Both the position numbers and the translations under genes were made by a program. From Streptomyces sp. NBC_00306 (GTDB lineage: Bacteria; Actinomycetota; Actinomycetes; Streptomycetales; Streptomycetaceae): 64,000 nucleotides of DNA. The notes beneath the pieces are model-generated. The model saw only the letters and a program-made list of their open reading frames with translations. It did no database searches and was not told the DNA's origin. The stretch covers positions 7,626,001-7,690,000 of the forward strand of contig NZ_CP108032.1 of assembly GCF_036169555.1 (NCBI RefSeq), read 5' to 3'. Positions 42,209-50,402 of the stretch are shown here, piece by piece. Position 1 is the first letter of the stretch. Every line of letters starts with the position of its first letter.

Positions 42209-43372
42209 ATGGAATCTTCCGAAGCGTCTGGGATGCAGTTCGGCATCTTCACCGTCGGTGATGTCACGACCGACCCCACGACGGGGCTCACCCCTGCCGA
42301 GTCGGAGCGTATCCAGGCCACCGTCGCCATCGCGCGCAAGGCCGAGGAAGTCGGACTCGACGTCTTCGCCACGGGCGAGCACCACAACCCGCCGTTCGTG
42401 CCGTCCTCGCCGACGACGCTGCTCGGCTACATCGCCGGGCAGACCGAACGCATCATCCTGTCGACCTCGACCACCTTGATCACGACCAACGACCCGGTCA
42501 AGATCGCCGAGGACTTCAGTGTGCTCCAGCACCTGTCCGGCGGCCGTACCGACCTCATGCTGGGACGAGGGAACACCGGACCGGTCTACCCGTGGTTCGG
42601 GCAGGACATCCGCAAGGCCATCCCCCTGACCGTGGAGCACTACGGTCTGCTGCGCCGCCTCTGGCGCGAGGAGGTGGTGGACTGGGAGGGCGAGCTGCGA
42701 AGTTCGCTTCAGGGCTTCACCCTTGCGCCGCAACCCCTGGACGGCGTCCCGCCTTTCGTGTGGCACGCCTCGATACGCACCCAGGAAGTGGCCGAGCTGG
42801 CGGCCTACTTCGGTGACGGATTCTTCGCCAACCACATCTTCTGGCCCGCGTCCCACACGCGGACGATGGTGGAGCTGTACCGCCGGCGGTTCGCGCACTA
42901 CGGCCACGGACGGCCGGAGCAGGCCATCGTGGGCCTGGGCGGACAGGTCTTCATGCGGCGCAACAGCCAGGACGCCGTCGACGAGTTCCGGCCCTACTTC
43001 GACAACGCGCCGGTCTACGGGCACGGCCCGTCGCTGGAGGACTTCACCTCGATGACGCCGCTGACGGTCGGATCACCGGCTGCGGTGATCGAGAAGACGC
43101 TGGGCTTTCGTGAGTACGTGGGCGACTACCAGCGCCAGCTCTTCCTCGTCGACCACGCCGGTCTCCCGCTCAAGACCGTGCTCGAACAGCTCGATCTCCT
43201 CGGGGAAGAGGTGGTGCCCGTCCTCCGCAAGGAGTTCGCGGTCGGCCGGCCCGCGGACGTCCCGGCAGCACCGACGCACGAGTCCCTGCTGCGCGCCCGT
43301 CGGCGCGAGGAGAGCGGGCAGTCCGAGGACGAACCGGAGAACGAGAACCCAGAGAATCCGGATACGCGATGA
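42209..43372 (+). CDS. FMN-dependent luciferase-like monooxygenase (CE1758 type)
   Basis: The 387-residue protein is a bacterial luciferase-fold (LLM) oxygenase: MQFGIFTVGDV at the start, DVFATGEHHNPPFVPSSPTTLLGYIAGQTERIILSTSTT near residues 50-88, and LMLGRGNTGPVYPWFG. It needs reduced FMN and O2. The C-terminal tail (after about 355) is Glu/Asn-rich and probably disordered. The next gene, overlapping by 4 nt, is an FMN reductase, the expected partner; such pairs are named after Corynebacterium efficiens CE1758/CE1759. The substrate is unknown. Confidence 0.85.
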   Translation: MESSEASGMQFGIFTVGDVTTDPTTGLTPAESERIQATVAIARKAEEVGLDVFATGEHHNPPFVPSSPTTLLGYIAGQTERIILSTSTTLITTNDPVKIAEDFSVLQHLSGGRTDLMLGRGNTGPVYPWFGQDIRKAIPLTVEHYGLLRRLWREEVVDWEGELRSSLQGFTLAPQPLDGVPPFVWHASIRTQEVAELAAYFGDGFFANHIFWPASHTRTMVELYRRRFAHYGHGRPEQAIVGLGGQVFMRRNSQDAVDEFRPYFDNAPVYGHGPSLEDFTSMTPLTVGSPAAVIEKTLGFREYVGDYQRQLFLVDHAGLPLKTVLEQLDLLGEEVVPVLRKEFAVGRPADVPAAPTHESLLRARRREESGQSEDEPENENPENPDTR

Positions 43373-43986
43373 AACTAGCCATCATCTCCGGCGGCCTGCG
43401 AGAGCCGTCGTCGACCCGACTCCTCGCCGACCGGCTGGTCACGGCTCTGACCGGTGAGGTCGAGAAGTCCGGCGACTCTGTCGAGGCGTCGTTCGTGGAA
43501 CTCCGTCGGCTGGGCCACCCCATCATGGACGCGATGCTGACCGGATTCGCGGGGGAGTCCCTGGAGTCGGCCTTCGCCAGGGTCGCGGAGGCGGACGGCG
43601 TCATTGCTGTCACCCCCGCGTTCAACGCCTCCTTCGGCGGGCTGTTCAAGTCCTTCTTCGACGTGCTGCCGGAAGACACCCTCGCCGACATGCCCGTTCT
43701 CATCGGCGCAACGGGCGGTACCGAGAGGCACTCCCTGGTCCTCGAACACGCTCTGCGGCCGATGTTCTCCTATCTGCACTCGATCGTGTCCCCCCGCGCT
43801 GTCTACGCAGCCACCAGTGATTTCGGTTCCCAGACGGGCGCCGCCCTCGGGGAACGCATCACCGCCGCCGCGGCCGACTTCGCCCGTCTCCTGCGTGCCT
43901 GTGGTCCGCGGGCCCGACGGGAGGTGGCCGACGAGGACCTCGCGTCCATGCAGCAGCTGCTGGGCGGTGCGGTCGCCGGACCGTAG
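43369..43986 (+). CDS. NADPH-dependent FMN reductase (CE1759 type)
   Basis: The 205-residue flavodoxin-like protein has IISGGLREPSSTRLLADRL (about 5-23, phosphate loop) and VTPAFNASFGGLFKSFFDVLPEDTLADMPVLIGATGGTERHSL (about 82-124). It would supply reduced FMN to the luciferase-like enzyme encoded just upstream, which it overlaps by 4 nt (ATGA). The family is the SsuE/MsuE-like group of NADPH-dependent FMN reductases. Confidence 0.85.
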   Translation: MKLAIISGGLREPSSTRLLADRLVTALTGEVEKSGDSVEASFVELRRLGHPIMDAMLTGFAGESLESAFARVAEADGVIAVTPAFNASFGGLFKSFFDVLPEDTLADMPVLIGATGGTERHSLVLEHALRPMFSYLHSIVSPRAVYAATSDFGSQTGAALGERITAAAADFARLLRACGPRARREVADEDLASMQQLLGGAVAGP

Positions 43987-44041
43987 TGAGCCGGGCCCAT
44001 GTCGACCACGCGGCGGCGTCCATAAGGCGAAGGGCTGATCC

Positions 44042-44494
44042 ATGCGTAGCGAAGATCTTCCGGCCCCCGCGACGGGGTTGATCCTCACACACTTCCTCAC
44101 CGTGGCCGACGTCCCACGATCGCGTGCGTTCTATGCCGACGTCCTCGGTGGCGAGGTCGTCCTCGAGGAGAACCCGTGCATCGTCAAACTCGCGAACAGC
44201 TGGCTCCTCATGAACCCCGGCGGCGGGCCGACGCCCGACAAACCCGACGTCACCCTGCATCCGCCGACCGATCCGACGACGGCCACAAGCTTCCTCAACA
44301 TACGTGTGGCCGACATCGAGAGCGTCTATCGCGAATGGAGCGCCAAGGGGGCGGAGTTCCTCACTCCGCCGATCGACCGGAAGGCCGAGATCCGGTGCTA
44401 TGTCCGCGACCCGGACGGCTATCTCATCGAGGTCGGGCAGTCCACGGGGCTGCTGAAGGGGATTCTTGCCGACCCACCGGCCGGTGAGGACTGA
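44042..44494 (+). CDS. VOC-superfamily protein
   Basis: The 150-residue protein has two VOC modules: LTHFLTVADVPRSRAFYADVLGGEVVLEE at the start and FLNIRVADIESVYREWSAKGAEFL with YVRDPDGYLIEVGQSTG at the end. It follows the oxygenase/reductase pair by 55 bp in the same direction and may share their transcript. Glyoxalase-like or dioxygenase-like activity is possible; the metal-ligand set looks like the YaeR type, and the substrate is unknown. Confidence 0.85.
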   Translation: MRSEDLPAPATGLILTHFLTVADVPRSRAFYADVLGGEVVLEENPCIVKLANSWLLMNPGGGPTPDKPDVTLHPPTDPTTATSFLNIRVADIESVYREWSAKGAEFLTPPIDRKAEIRCYVRDPDGYLIEVGQSTGLLKGILADPPAGED

Positions 44495-44510
44495 GGACTG
44501 GTGACTGAGG

Positions 44511-44546
44511 ACTGACGGGCCGGATCCGACTGACGGGCCGGATCCG
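44511..44546. repeat. Perfect tandem repeat, 18 bp x 2
   Basis: ACTGACGGGCCGGATCCG occurs twice head to tail (44511-44528 and 44529-44546), just past the VOC stop. Shorter GAGGACTG repeats stand before it. It may be a slippage product; each unit contains the dyad CGGATCCG. Confidence 0.85.
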
Positions 44547-44638
44547 CGCGAACCCTCCGGCGGGCGCTGCGCGTACGACGCTGCCTCCTTCGTCAGTGCT
44601 GCCTGCCCCGGCTGAGCGCCACCAGTAGGGTCTGCGGG

Positions 44639-45241
44639 ATGACCACGACGCCTTCGGACTTCTTGCTCCGTGCCCTCGATGCCCCGGGCGAGCCCCCTCT
44701 GCGGCCGCTGCCGCCCGTGGTGGCGGAACTCCTGCGGTCGCTGGAGGCCCCGCCCCGTCTCGCGGCGCACCTGCGCGCGGTCCACGATGTTGCCGTCGAA
44801 CTCTCCGATTGGGTGCGGGACCGCTACCCCGACGTTGCCGTCGACCGTGACGCCGTTCTCTTCGGCGCGGCGACCCATGACATAGGCAAGACACTGCACC
44901 CCGAGGAGCTCGCCGGGCCCGGTTCGGCGCACGAGCCGGCCGGCCGCGACCTGCTTCTGGACCGCGGTTTCGAGCCGGCTCTGGCGCGGTTCGCCGCCAC
45001 GCACGCGAGCTGGGACGACCCCGCCGTGACGATCGAGGACCTCCTTGTCAGCACGGCCGACAAGGTGTGGAAGGACAAGCGGGTCCCCGACCTCGAGGAC
45101 AGGCTGGTCCGGGCGCTGGCCGAGGCGACGGGGCGGGAGCCCTGGGAGGAGTACCTCGCGCTCGACGACGTGCTGTCCGGGCTCGGCGCGGAAGCCGGCC
45201 GTCGCCTGGCCTTCCAATCGGAGTTTCCGGTCCACCCGTGA
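44639..45241 (+). CDS. HD-domain phosphohydrolase
   Basis: The 200-residue protein has an HD-superfamily metal site: HLRAVHDVAVEL (first His), FGAATHDIGKTLHP (His-Asp pair near residues 79-80), then HEPAGRDLL and THASW. Such proteins hydrolyse nucleotides or phosphoesters using two metals. The length fits small stand-alone HD proteins. The ATG at 44639 follows GTCTGCGGG, a weak site. Its 3' end converges on the histidine kinase gene, with 97 bp between and no clear hairpin. Confidence 0.8.
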   Translation: MTTTPSDFLLRALDAPGEPPLRPLPPVVAELLRSLEAPPRLAAHLRAVHDVAVELSDWVRDRYPDVAVDRDAVLFGAATHDIGKTLHPEELAGPGSAHEPAGRDLLLDRGFEPALARFAATHASWDDPAVTIEDLLVSTADKVWKDKRVPDLEDRLVRALAEATGREPWEEYLALDDVLSGLGAEAGRRLAFQSEFPVHP

Positions 45242-45338
45242 CGCGGGCCGATCGGCGGTACGGGGGAGTCCTGGAACGGGCCCGACGGCTCAGCCCTGGC
45301 GGGCTGCTCAGGGATCCGGCGCCCATGCGGGACGATGC

Positions 45339-46418
45339 CTACCGCGTGGCGGGAAGCCGGACCGTGACGCGGAGACCGCCGGCGGGGCGGGGGACGAGGT
45401 CCAGTGTTCCGTCGTGGGCGCGGACGACGCTGTCCACGATGGCCAGGCCCAGGCCGACGCCCGCGTGCTCGTCGGTGCGTACGCGTTCCGCGCCGCGCTG
45501 GAAGGGTTCGGTGAGGGTCGGTACCAGTTCCGGTGGGAGCCGGCGGCCCGTGTTCTCGACCCGCAACTCGCTCATGTCGCCGTCCGCCTCGGTGTGGACC
45601 GTCACGGCGCCGCCGGCGGGGAGGTTGTGGACGATGGCGTTCTGGACAAGGTTCGTCACCATCCGCAGCAGGAGCTCCGCGGAGCCGCTGGTCCGGGCCG
45701 CCGAGCCGGTGGCATCGAGCGTGATCCGGCGCTGTTCGGCGAGGGGAAGCAGCGTTTCGGCGGCTTCTTCGGCGATGAGGGAGAGGTCGACGCTCTCGCG
45801 GGCGACGTTTCCCCGGTCGCCGCGGCTGAGCAGCAGGAGCGCCTCGGTGAGGTCGATCGCCCGCGTATTGACAGCGTGCAGGCGTTCGACGATTTCGCCC
45901 CGGTCCCGCGCGGGGTCCTTGCGGGCGACGTCGAGGAGCGTCCGTGAGATCGCCAACGGGGTGCGCAGTTCGTGGGAGGCGTTCGCGGCGAACCGCTGCT
46001 GCTCCGCGACGTGGGACTCGAGTTGTCGGAGCATCGAGTCGAACGCGTCGGAGAGCTCTCGGAATTCGTCCTGGCGGCCCTCCATGCGGATGCGGTGGGA
46101 CAGCGATCCGTTCTCGGCCATCCGTGCCGCTGCCGTGATCTGTGTGAGGGGTGCGAGCATCCGGCCGGCGAGGATCCATCCCCCCAGAAGGCCGAACACG
46201 AGCAGGAGGAGCATCGCCACGGCAGCGGCGGGAGCGAACATGCGCACCAGGAGATAGCGGTTGGGCGCGATCCCGAGCAGGCCCTGGGAGTTGTCGGGTA
46301 CATAACGCAGTAGGAACACCCACACCACGGCCAGCAGGAGAGCGCCGGCGACGGCGAGGAACCCGGCGTAGCTGAGGGTGAGTTTCCATCGGACGCTGAG
46401 CCCTGGGCGTCTATCCAT
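45339..46418 (-). CDS. Sensor histidine kinase
   Basis: The 359-residue kinase has two membrane helices (about 10-32 and 58-82) bracketing a short outer loop, a HAMP segment, a dimerisation box FAANASHELRTPLAISRTLL (phosphoacceptor His near 147) and an ATPase domain with LVQNAIVHN and AGVGLGLAIVDSVVRAHDG. It overlaps the response regulator gene by 8 nt, forming one two-component system. The short outer loop suggests sensing at or in the membrane. A VanZ-family gene lies just upstream, but this is weak evidence for an antibiotic signal. Confidence 0.9.
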   Translation of the reverse strand: MDRRPGLSVRWKLTLSYAGFLAVAGALLLAVVWVFLLRYVPDNSQGLLGIAPNRYLLVRMFAPAAAVAMLLLLVFGLLGGWILAGRMLAPLTQITAAARMAENGSLSHRIRMEGRQDEFRELSDAFDSMLRQLESHVAEQQRFAANASHELRTPLAISRTLLDVARKDPARDRGEIVERLHAVNTRAIDLTEALLLLSRGDRGNVARESVDLSLIAEEAAETLLPLAEQRRITLDATGSAARTSGSAELLLRMVTNLVQNAIVHNLPAGGAVTVHTEADGDMSELRVENTGRRLPPELVPTLTEPFQRGAERVRTDEHAGVGLGLAIVDSVVRAHDGTLDLVPRPAGGLRVTVRLPATR

Positions 46419-47136
46419 GCGTCATGCCGGGGGTGGTGGCGTCCCTGCCGGGGTCGGTGTTCGTACCGGGGCCCGTACCGGTGTCGATCCGGTACCCGAC
46501 GCCGGGCACCGTGGCGATGATCCATGGTTCGCCGAGCCGTTTGCGCAGCGCGGAGACGGTGATGCGCACGGCGTTGGTGAGAGGGTCGGCGTTCTCGTCC
46601 CAGGCCCGTTCCAGCAGCTCTTCGGCGCTCACGACCCCGCCCTCGGCGGCGACGAGGACCTCCAGGACGGCGAACTGTTTGCGGGTGAGCGCGACGTAGC
46701 GTCCGTCGCGGAAGACCTCCCTGCGGAAGGGGTCGAGCCGCAGGCCCGCGATCTCGCGGACCGGGGGCCGGGCGTACGCGCGTCTGCGGTCGAGCGCCCT
46801 CAGCCGCAGGACGAGCTCCCGCAGCTCGAACGGTTTGGTGAGGTAGTCGTCGGCGCCGAGCCCGAAACCGGATGCCTTGTCGTCGATGCGGTCGGCGGCG
46901 GTGAGCATGAGGATCGGGATGCCGCTGCCGGAGGCGACGATGCGCCGGGCGACCTCGTCGCCGGAGGGGCCGGGGATGTCGCGGTCGAGAACCGCGAGGT
47001 CGTAGGAGTTGACGCCGAGCAGTGCCAGGGCGGAGTCGCCGTCGCCGGCGATGTCGGCGGCGATCGCCTCCAGCCGGAGGCCGTCACGGACGGCTTCCGC
47101 CAGGTAGGGCTCGTCCTCCACGATCAGTACGCGCAT
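46411..47136 (-). CDS. OmpR/PhoB-family response regulator
   Basis: The 241-residue protein has a receiver domain (MRVLIVEDEPYLAEAVRDGL, phospho-Asp in LAVLDRDIPG near 51, LTAAD and LTKPFELREL) and a winged-helix output domain (RKQFAVLEVLVAAEGGVVSAEELLERAWDENADPLTNAVRITVSALRKRLG). It ends with a Gly/Thr/Pro tail that overlaps the kinase start. It is the first gene of the pair. Targets cannot be deduced. Confidence 0.9.
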   Translation of the reverse strand: MRVLIVEDEPYLAEAVRDGLRLEAIAADIAGDGDSALALLGVNSYDLAVLDRDIPGPSGDEVARRIVASGSGIPILMLTAADRIDDKASGFGLGADDYLTKPFELRELVLRLRALDRRRAYARPPVREIAGLRLDPFRREVFRDGRYVALTRKQFAVLEVLVAAEGGVVSAEELLERAWDENADPLTNAVRITVSALRKRLGEPWIIATVPGVGYRIDTGTGPGTNTDPGRDATTPGMTHG

Positions 47137-47217
47137 GTCCGAAGCCTAAGCAGGAGACCGTATCGCCGGTGTATGCGAAGGCGTGGTGCAACGACGTGGG
47201 CACACCGGACCGATGAT

Positions 47218-47922
47218 TCAGCCCGCCGGGGTCATCACGGGCCGAGTCCGGTCCGACGGCGCTTCCTCCGCAGTGCGCCACCAGCGGCGCGACGCCAGCG
47301 CGGCCAGCACGGCGCCGGAGGCGTTGACCAGTACGTCGTCCACGGAGGACACCCGGTCCAGCCGCAGGACGTACTGTGCGGTTTCGACGAGGACCGAGCA
47401 GCCCACCCCGAGCGCCAGGATCCGCGGCACGGACGCCGCCGCCGCGAACCGCATCGGGGCGAAGAAGCCCAGCGACGCGAAGACCAGCAGATTGCCGACG
47501 ATCCCCAGAGACCCCATCGTGACCAGATCGCGCAGCGGCACCAGGCTCACCCGTGCGGGGACGACGCCGGCACCGCCGCCCGGCATCATGGTCAGCCACA
47601 GGAACGGCACCGTCCCGTGGACCATGCCCACCTCGGCGAGCGACATCCGCCACGCCGACGGGATTCCCGCGCTACGCCGGCGGCGCGCCAGCGCCCACAC
47701 CACCAGTGCGGCCAACGGCAGTGCGACCAGGGTCATGAGCACCACACCGTTGAACGTGTCGAAGCAGCCGTGCCACCGCCCGGCCATGCATGTCGGAGCG
47801 GACATCATGAGTGGCCGCCACAGGACGAACAGGGTGCTCGCGACGCCGAGGACGGCCAGGCCGATGAGCACGATCCCGCGCGCGCGGCGGGCCGGTGCCG
47901 ACAGGGATGCGTTGTGGTTCAT
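47218..47922 (-). CDS. VanZ-family membrane protein
   Basis: The 234-residue protein has five to six hydrophobic helices and the VanZ core: VSLVPLRDLV, GIVGNLLVFASLGFFAPMRF and LGVGCSVLVETAQYVLRLDRVSSVDDVLVNASGAVLAAL. VanZ proteins are linked to teicoplanin and lipoglycopeptide tolerance in some species, but most homologues are uncharacterised. I start at ATG 47922; a longer frame to 47985 lacks a better site. It is 81 bp upstream of the response regulator in the same direction and may be cotranscribed. Confidence 0.85.
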   Translation of the reverse strand: MNHNASLSAPARRARGIVLIGLAVLGVASTLFVLWRPLMMSAPTCMAGRWHGCFDTFNGVVLMTLVALPLAALVVWALARRRRSAGIPSAWRMSLAEVGMVHGTVPFLWLTMMPGGGAGVVPARVSLVPLRDLVTMGSLGIVGNLLVFASLGFFAPMRFAAAASVPRILALGVGCSVLVETAQYVLRLDRVSSVDDVLVNASGAVLAALASRRWWRTAEEAPSDRTRPVMTPAG

Positions 47923-47967
47923 GCCCTCATTGGAGAGGGAGGGCCGTTGCGGTGGCGTATGCGGTTC

Positions 47968-48004
47968 TCGATACGCCCACGACAATTCGATACGCCCACG
48001 ACAA
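47968..48004. repeat. Direct repeat, 18 bp x 2, in the VanZ/VOC divergent region
   Basis: TCGATACGCCCACGACAA occurs at 47968-47985 and 47987-48004, a 19-bp period with one spacer base. It lies 46 bp upstream of the VanZ start and could be a tandem regulator site or a small duplication. Confidence 0.8.
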
Positions 48005-48110
48005 GCAGAGTCCCTCGCCGCAGGAGGCTGCCGGACGAGGCCTTCTGTGGCTCACAGCCCATGAGTCGGCCGCTCTGACGACGCGCGCGGCGCTGGTCTT
48101 TGCTCTGCGG

Positions 48111-48465
48111 ATGACCTTGGAATGGGAGCAGGTACTCGTCCACTCGGTGGACCCGGTGGCGTTGGGGCAGCGGTGGGCCGAGGCTCTGGGGTGGGTGGTG
48201 GTCCACTCCTCCGATGACGAGTTCGAGATCCGCCCGGCGCCGGATCGCCTGCCGGGGCTGGACTTTGTCCGGGTCGACGAGGCCAGGACGGCGAAGAGCC
48301 GACTGCATCTCGACTTCAGGCCCGACGACCAGGCCGCCGAGGTGGCGCGTCTGGTGGCCCATGGCGCACGGCATGTCGACATCGGCCAGGGTGCGCAGTC
48401 CTGGGTCGTCCTGGCGGACCCCCGAGGGCAACGAGTTCTGTGTCCTCGGCCGGCGGCGTCAGTGA
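48111..48465 (+). pseudogene. VOC-superfamily gene with a frameshift near its 3' end
   Basis: The frame from ATG 48111 reads as a glyoxalase-like domain (EQVLVHSVDPVALGQRWAEALGWVVV, then RLHLDFRPDDQAAEVARLVAHGARHVD, QSWVVLADP). At the five-C run 48419-48423 it leaves the family pattern and runs on to 48587 with an unrelated tail. Dropping one C gives ADPEGNEFCVLGRRRQ and a stop at 48465, the normal family ending. So an extra C, real or a sequencing error, shifts the last 16 codons. The protein may still fold partly. It stands alone, divergent from VanZ. Confidence 0.75.
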
Positions 48466-48570
48466 GCCGACTGGCTCAACTCCGCATGCACGCCGACCAG
48501 TCGGAGTGCTCCGAGGCCCAGGGCCCGCCCGGCAGGATGCGCCGGACAGGCCCTCACCTTCGAGCAGGGG

Positions 48571-49119
48571 TCAGCGCTTCAGCGTGAAGGTGAAGTCGCC
48601 GGAGAGCTTGCCGCTCAGCCGGACCGCCGACACGAGCTTCCCCTCCGTGATCAGCCTCTCCACCTCGGCCCGCGAAAGACCGCAACCCTCGGCGACCAGT
48701 CGCACCGGCCGGACGGGGATCCGGGCCGCGAAGCGGACCGAGATGTCGATCACCTCTCGGTCCAGATGATCCGATCCGCCGGTGTCGAGACGCCAGGCGT
48801 TGTCCCAGTCGAGAGCGATGCGATTGCGGCGCAGCACGAGCGGATCCTGGAGCAGTTCAGCTGTCAGCCCAGGGTCGTTGTCGTGCAGCCGGTCCAACAG
48901 CTCAGGCCGTACGGAGCGCACATTCACCCGCTCCAGGACGGTGAGCTTTGCTGTGTCCCCGCACGCGGTACAGAGCACGAGGAGCCAGGCGTCGATCACC
49001 TTGTGGTTCGCGTTGACGCGGAATTTTCCGCTTGCCCGGAAGCGCTCCGACGCGCACCCGTGGCATCGGCGGAGGACGAGCGGCAGGCAGGTGGGCATGA
49101 CCACCCAGTTGTTGAGCAC
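48571..49119 (-). CDS. DUF1062-domain protein
   Basis: The 182-residue protein matches DUF1062: NNWVVMPTCLPLVLRRCHGC, then GKFRVNANHKVIDAWLLVLCTACG and DWDNAWRLDTGG. Two CxxC motifs (CHGC and CTAC) suggest a zinc ribbon at the N-terminus. The role is unknown. The start is uncertain: GTG 49119 keeps the conserved opening, ATG 49098 is in frame after it and a TTG at 49155 lies before it; none has a good ribosome site. It is convergent with the frameshifted VOC gene. Confidence 0.8.
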   Translation of the reverse strand: MLNNWVVMPTCLPLVLRRCHGCASERFRASGKFRVNANHKVIDAWLLVLCTACGDTAKLTVLERVNVRSVRPELLDRLHDNDPGLTAELLQDPLVLRRNRIALDWDNAWRLDTGGSDHLDREVIDISVRFAARIPVRPVRLVAEGCGLSRAEVERLITEGKLVSAVRLSGKLSGDFTFTLKR

Positions 49120-49605
49120 AGAAGTACACCGGTTCCAGTGAGAAGTCCGCAGCAAAAAGGAGCGCGGCGCACAGGTGCGACGCGCGACGATTCAGCGCTC
49201 GGGAGGTCTCACAGGGTGTACAACGGCACGTCCTTGCCCAGACGACTTGGTTCGGCAGCACGGTAGTGGCGCGGAGTTGTGCCGCTCCACCGGTTTTCGG
49301 GGCCGACGGTACGAGCCGGGCGGGGCCCATGATTCCCGGCCGCCCCCGCCCCCTCTGCTCACCAGGAACGGGATGTCTTCCGGATCGAGGCCGGCCGGCA
49401 CCGCCTTGTGCGCGGCCCGCTGATGGAGCACCTGCCGCGAGTCGTTGACCGTGATCTGACGCGAGGCGATCGGCGGACAGCGATGACGCGACCCTGGGGC
49501 GGTCGCGGTCGGCTCTCCTGGGGGCGGATGTCACGGGGCCGACGCGGACGATCCGCGTCCGACCCGCGTGTTTCCCCGCGGTGGCGGCGGCGCAGGGTAG
49601 TGCGT
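49120..49605. other. Long non-coding stretch between divergent genes
   Basis: These 486 bp separate the DUF1062 and DUF1838 genes. Several frames are open because of the GC bias, including one on the minus strand near 49192-49431, but none has a start with a ribosome site or a known motif. It presumably holds two promoters and may contain remnants, like the decayed stretch that follows at 50.4-51.6 kb. Confidence 0.4.
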
Positions 49606-50352
49606 ATGACCACACCCGCGGAGTCATTCCGCTCCTTTGCCCGCACCCGTGCTTCGCTCGACGGCACGGAGGTGACCTTCTGGTGGTCCGGCGACGTGTA
49701 CTCCTGGGCTCCCGACGAGCCCTACCGGCGTGTCTTCGGCTTCGAAGGGCTCAACGTCGCCCGCCTGGTCCAGGACCCGGATGCCGGACCGGACGCCTGG
49801 CAATTGCTCACCCGCGAGGCCGCCTTCTACCTGGACCCCGCGACCCGCGAGATCCTGGAGACCTGGGAGGGCCTGCCGGTCGTGCACGTCTGGAACGATC
49901 CGGCCAACCAGCGGTGGCGTCCCTTCCCCATTCCGACGACCGAGCTCGGCGGCCAGGTCTGTTACAGCCTGGAGATCCCGCTCGCCTACCCCTCACCGCT
50001 GCCGGTGGCCCAGTATCCCGTCCACTCCGCCGGCGACACCTACAAGGCCCTGGAGCTCTTCCAGTTCTTCGCCGACCGCGCCGACCTGGCCGGCCCCGCG
50101 CCCAGCGTTCCGGCCACCATGTCGTGGAGCCGGATGTCCCCGTGGCTTCCGTGGATGGCACGAGGGCAGCGGCCCGGCGGCCTCACGTTCCACTGCCGGG
50201 GCCGCAAGCTCGGCTCGTACACGGAGGTCCCCGCGCGCACTCGTGCCTACATCGCCGACCGTCACCCGGAGTTCGCCGAGGCCCCGGAGAAGTGGAGCGA
50301 GCCGAACGAGACGAGCTGGACGTACTTCCGCAAGCTCAACCCGCTGGAGTAG
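49606..50352 (+). CDS. DUF1838-family protein
   Basis: The 248-residue protein has the aromatic-rich features of DUF1838: VTFWWSGDVYSWAPDEPYRRVFGFEGLNVARL at residues 22-53, TREILETW, and a C-terminal MSWSRMSPWLPWMARGQRPGGLTFHCRGRKL. The family is defined only by sequence; no reaction is known, although many members look like small-molecule-binding proteins. There is no signal peptide here. The ATG at 49606 has a GCAGGGTAG stretch upstream, a weak site. Confidence 0.8.
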   Translation: MTTPAESFRSFARTRASLDGTEVTFWWSGDVYSWAPDEPYRRVFGFEGLNVARLVQDPDAGPDAWQLLTREAAFYLDPATREILETWEGLPVVHVWNDPANQRWRPFPIPTTELGGQVCYSLEIPLAYPSPLPVAQYPVHSAGDTYKALELFQFFADRADLAGPAPSVPATMSWSRMSPWLPWMARGQRPGGLTFHCRGRKLGSYTEVPARTRAYIADRHPEFAEAPEKWSEPNETSWTYFRKLNPLE

Positions 50353-50402
50353 GCGGCAGGTTGCCCCGCGGCACAGCGGCCCCGGTCCGTCGGAAGGCGC
50401 CG

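Noticed and set aside
45339..47922. A glycopeptide resistance locus (VanRS plus VanZ)
   Set aside because: No VanH, VanA or VanX gene; the two-component system and VanZ-family protein are common alone in actinobacteria.
49192..49431. A 79-codon frame on the minus strand in the 49.1-49.6 kb gap
   Set aside because: No start signal and no family resemblance; it might be a relic but cannot be supported.
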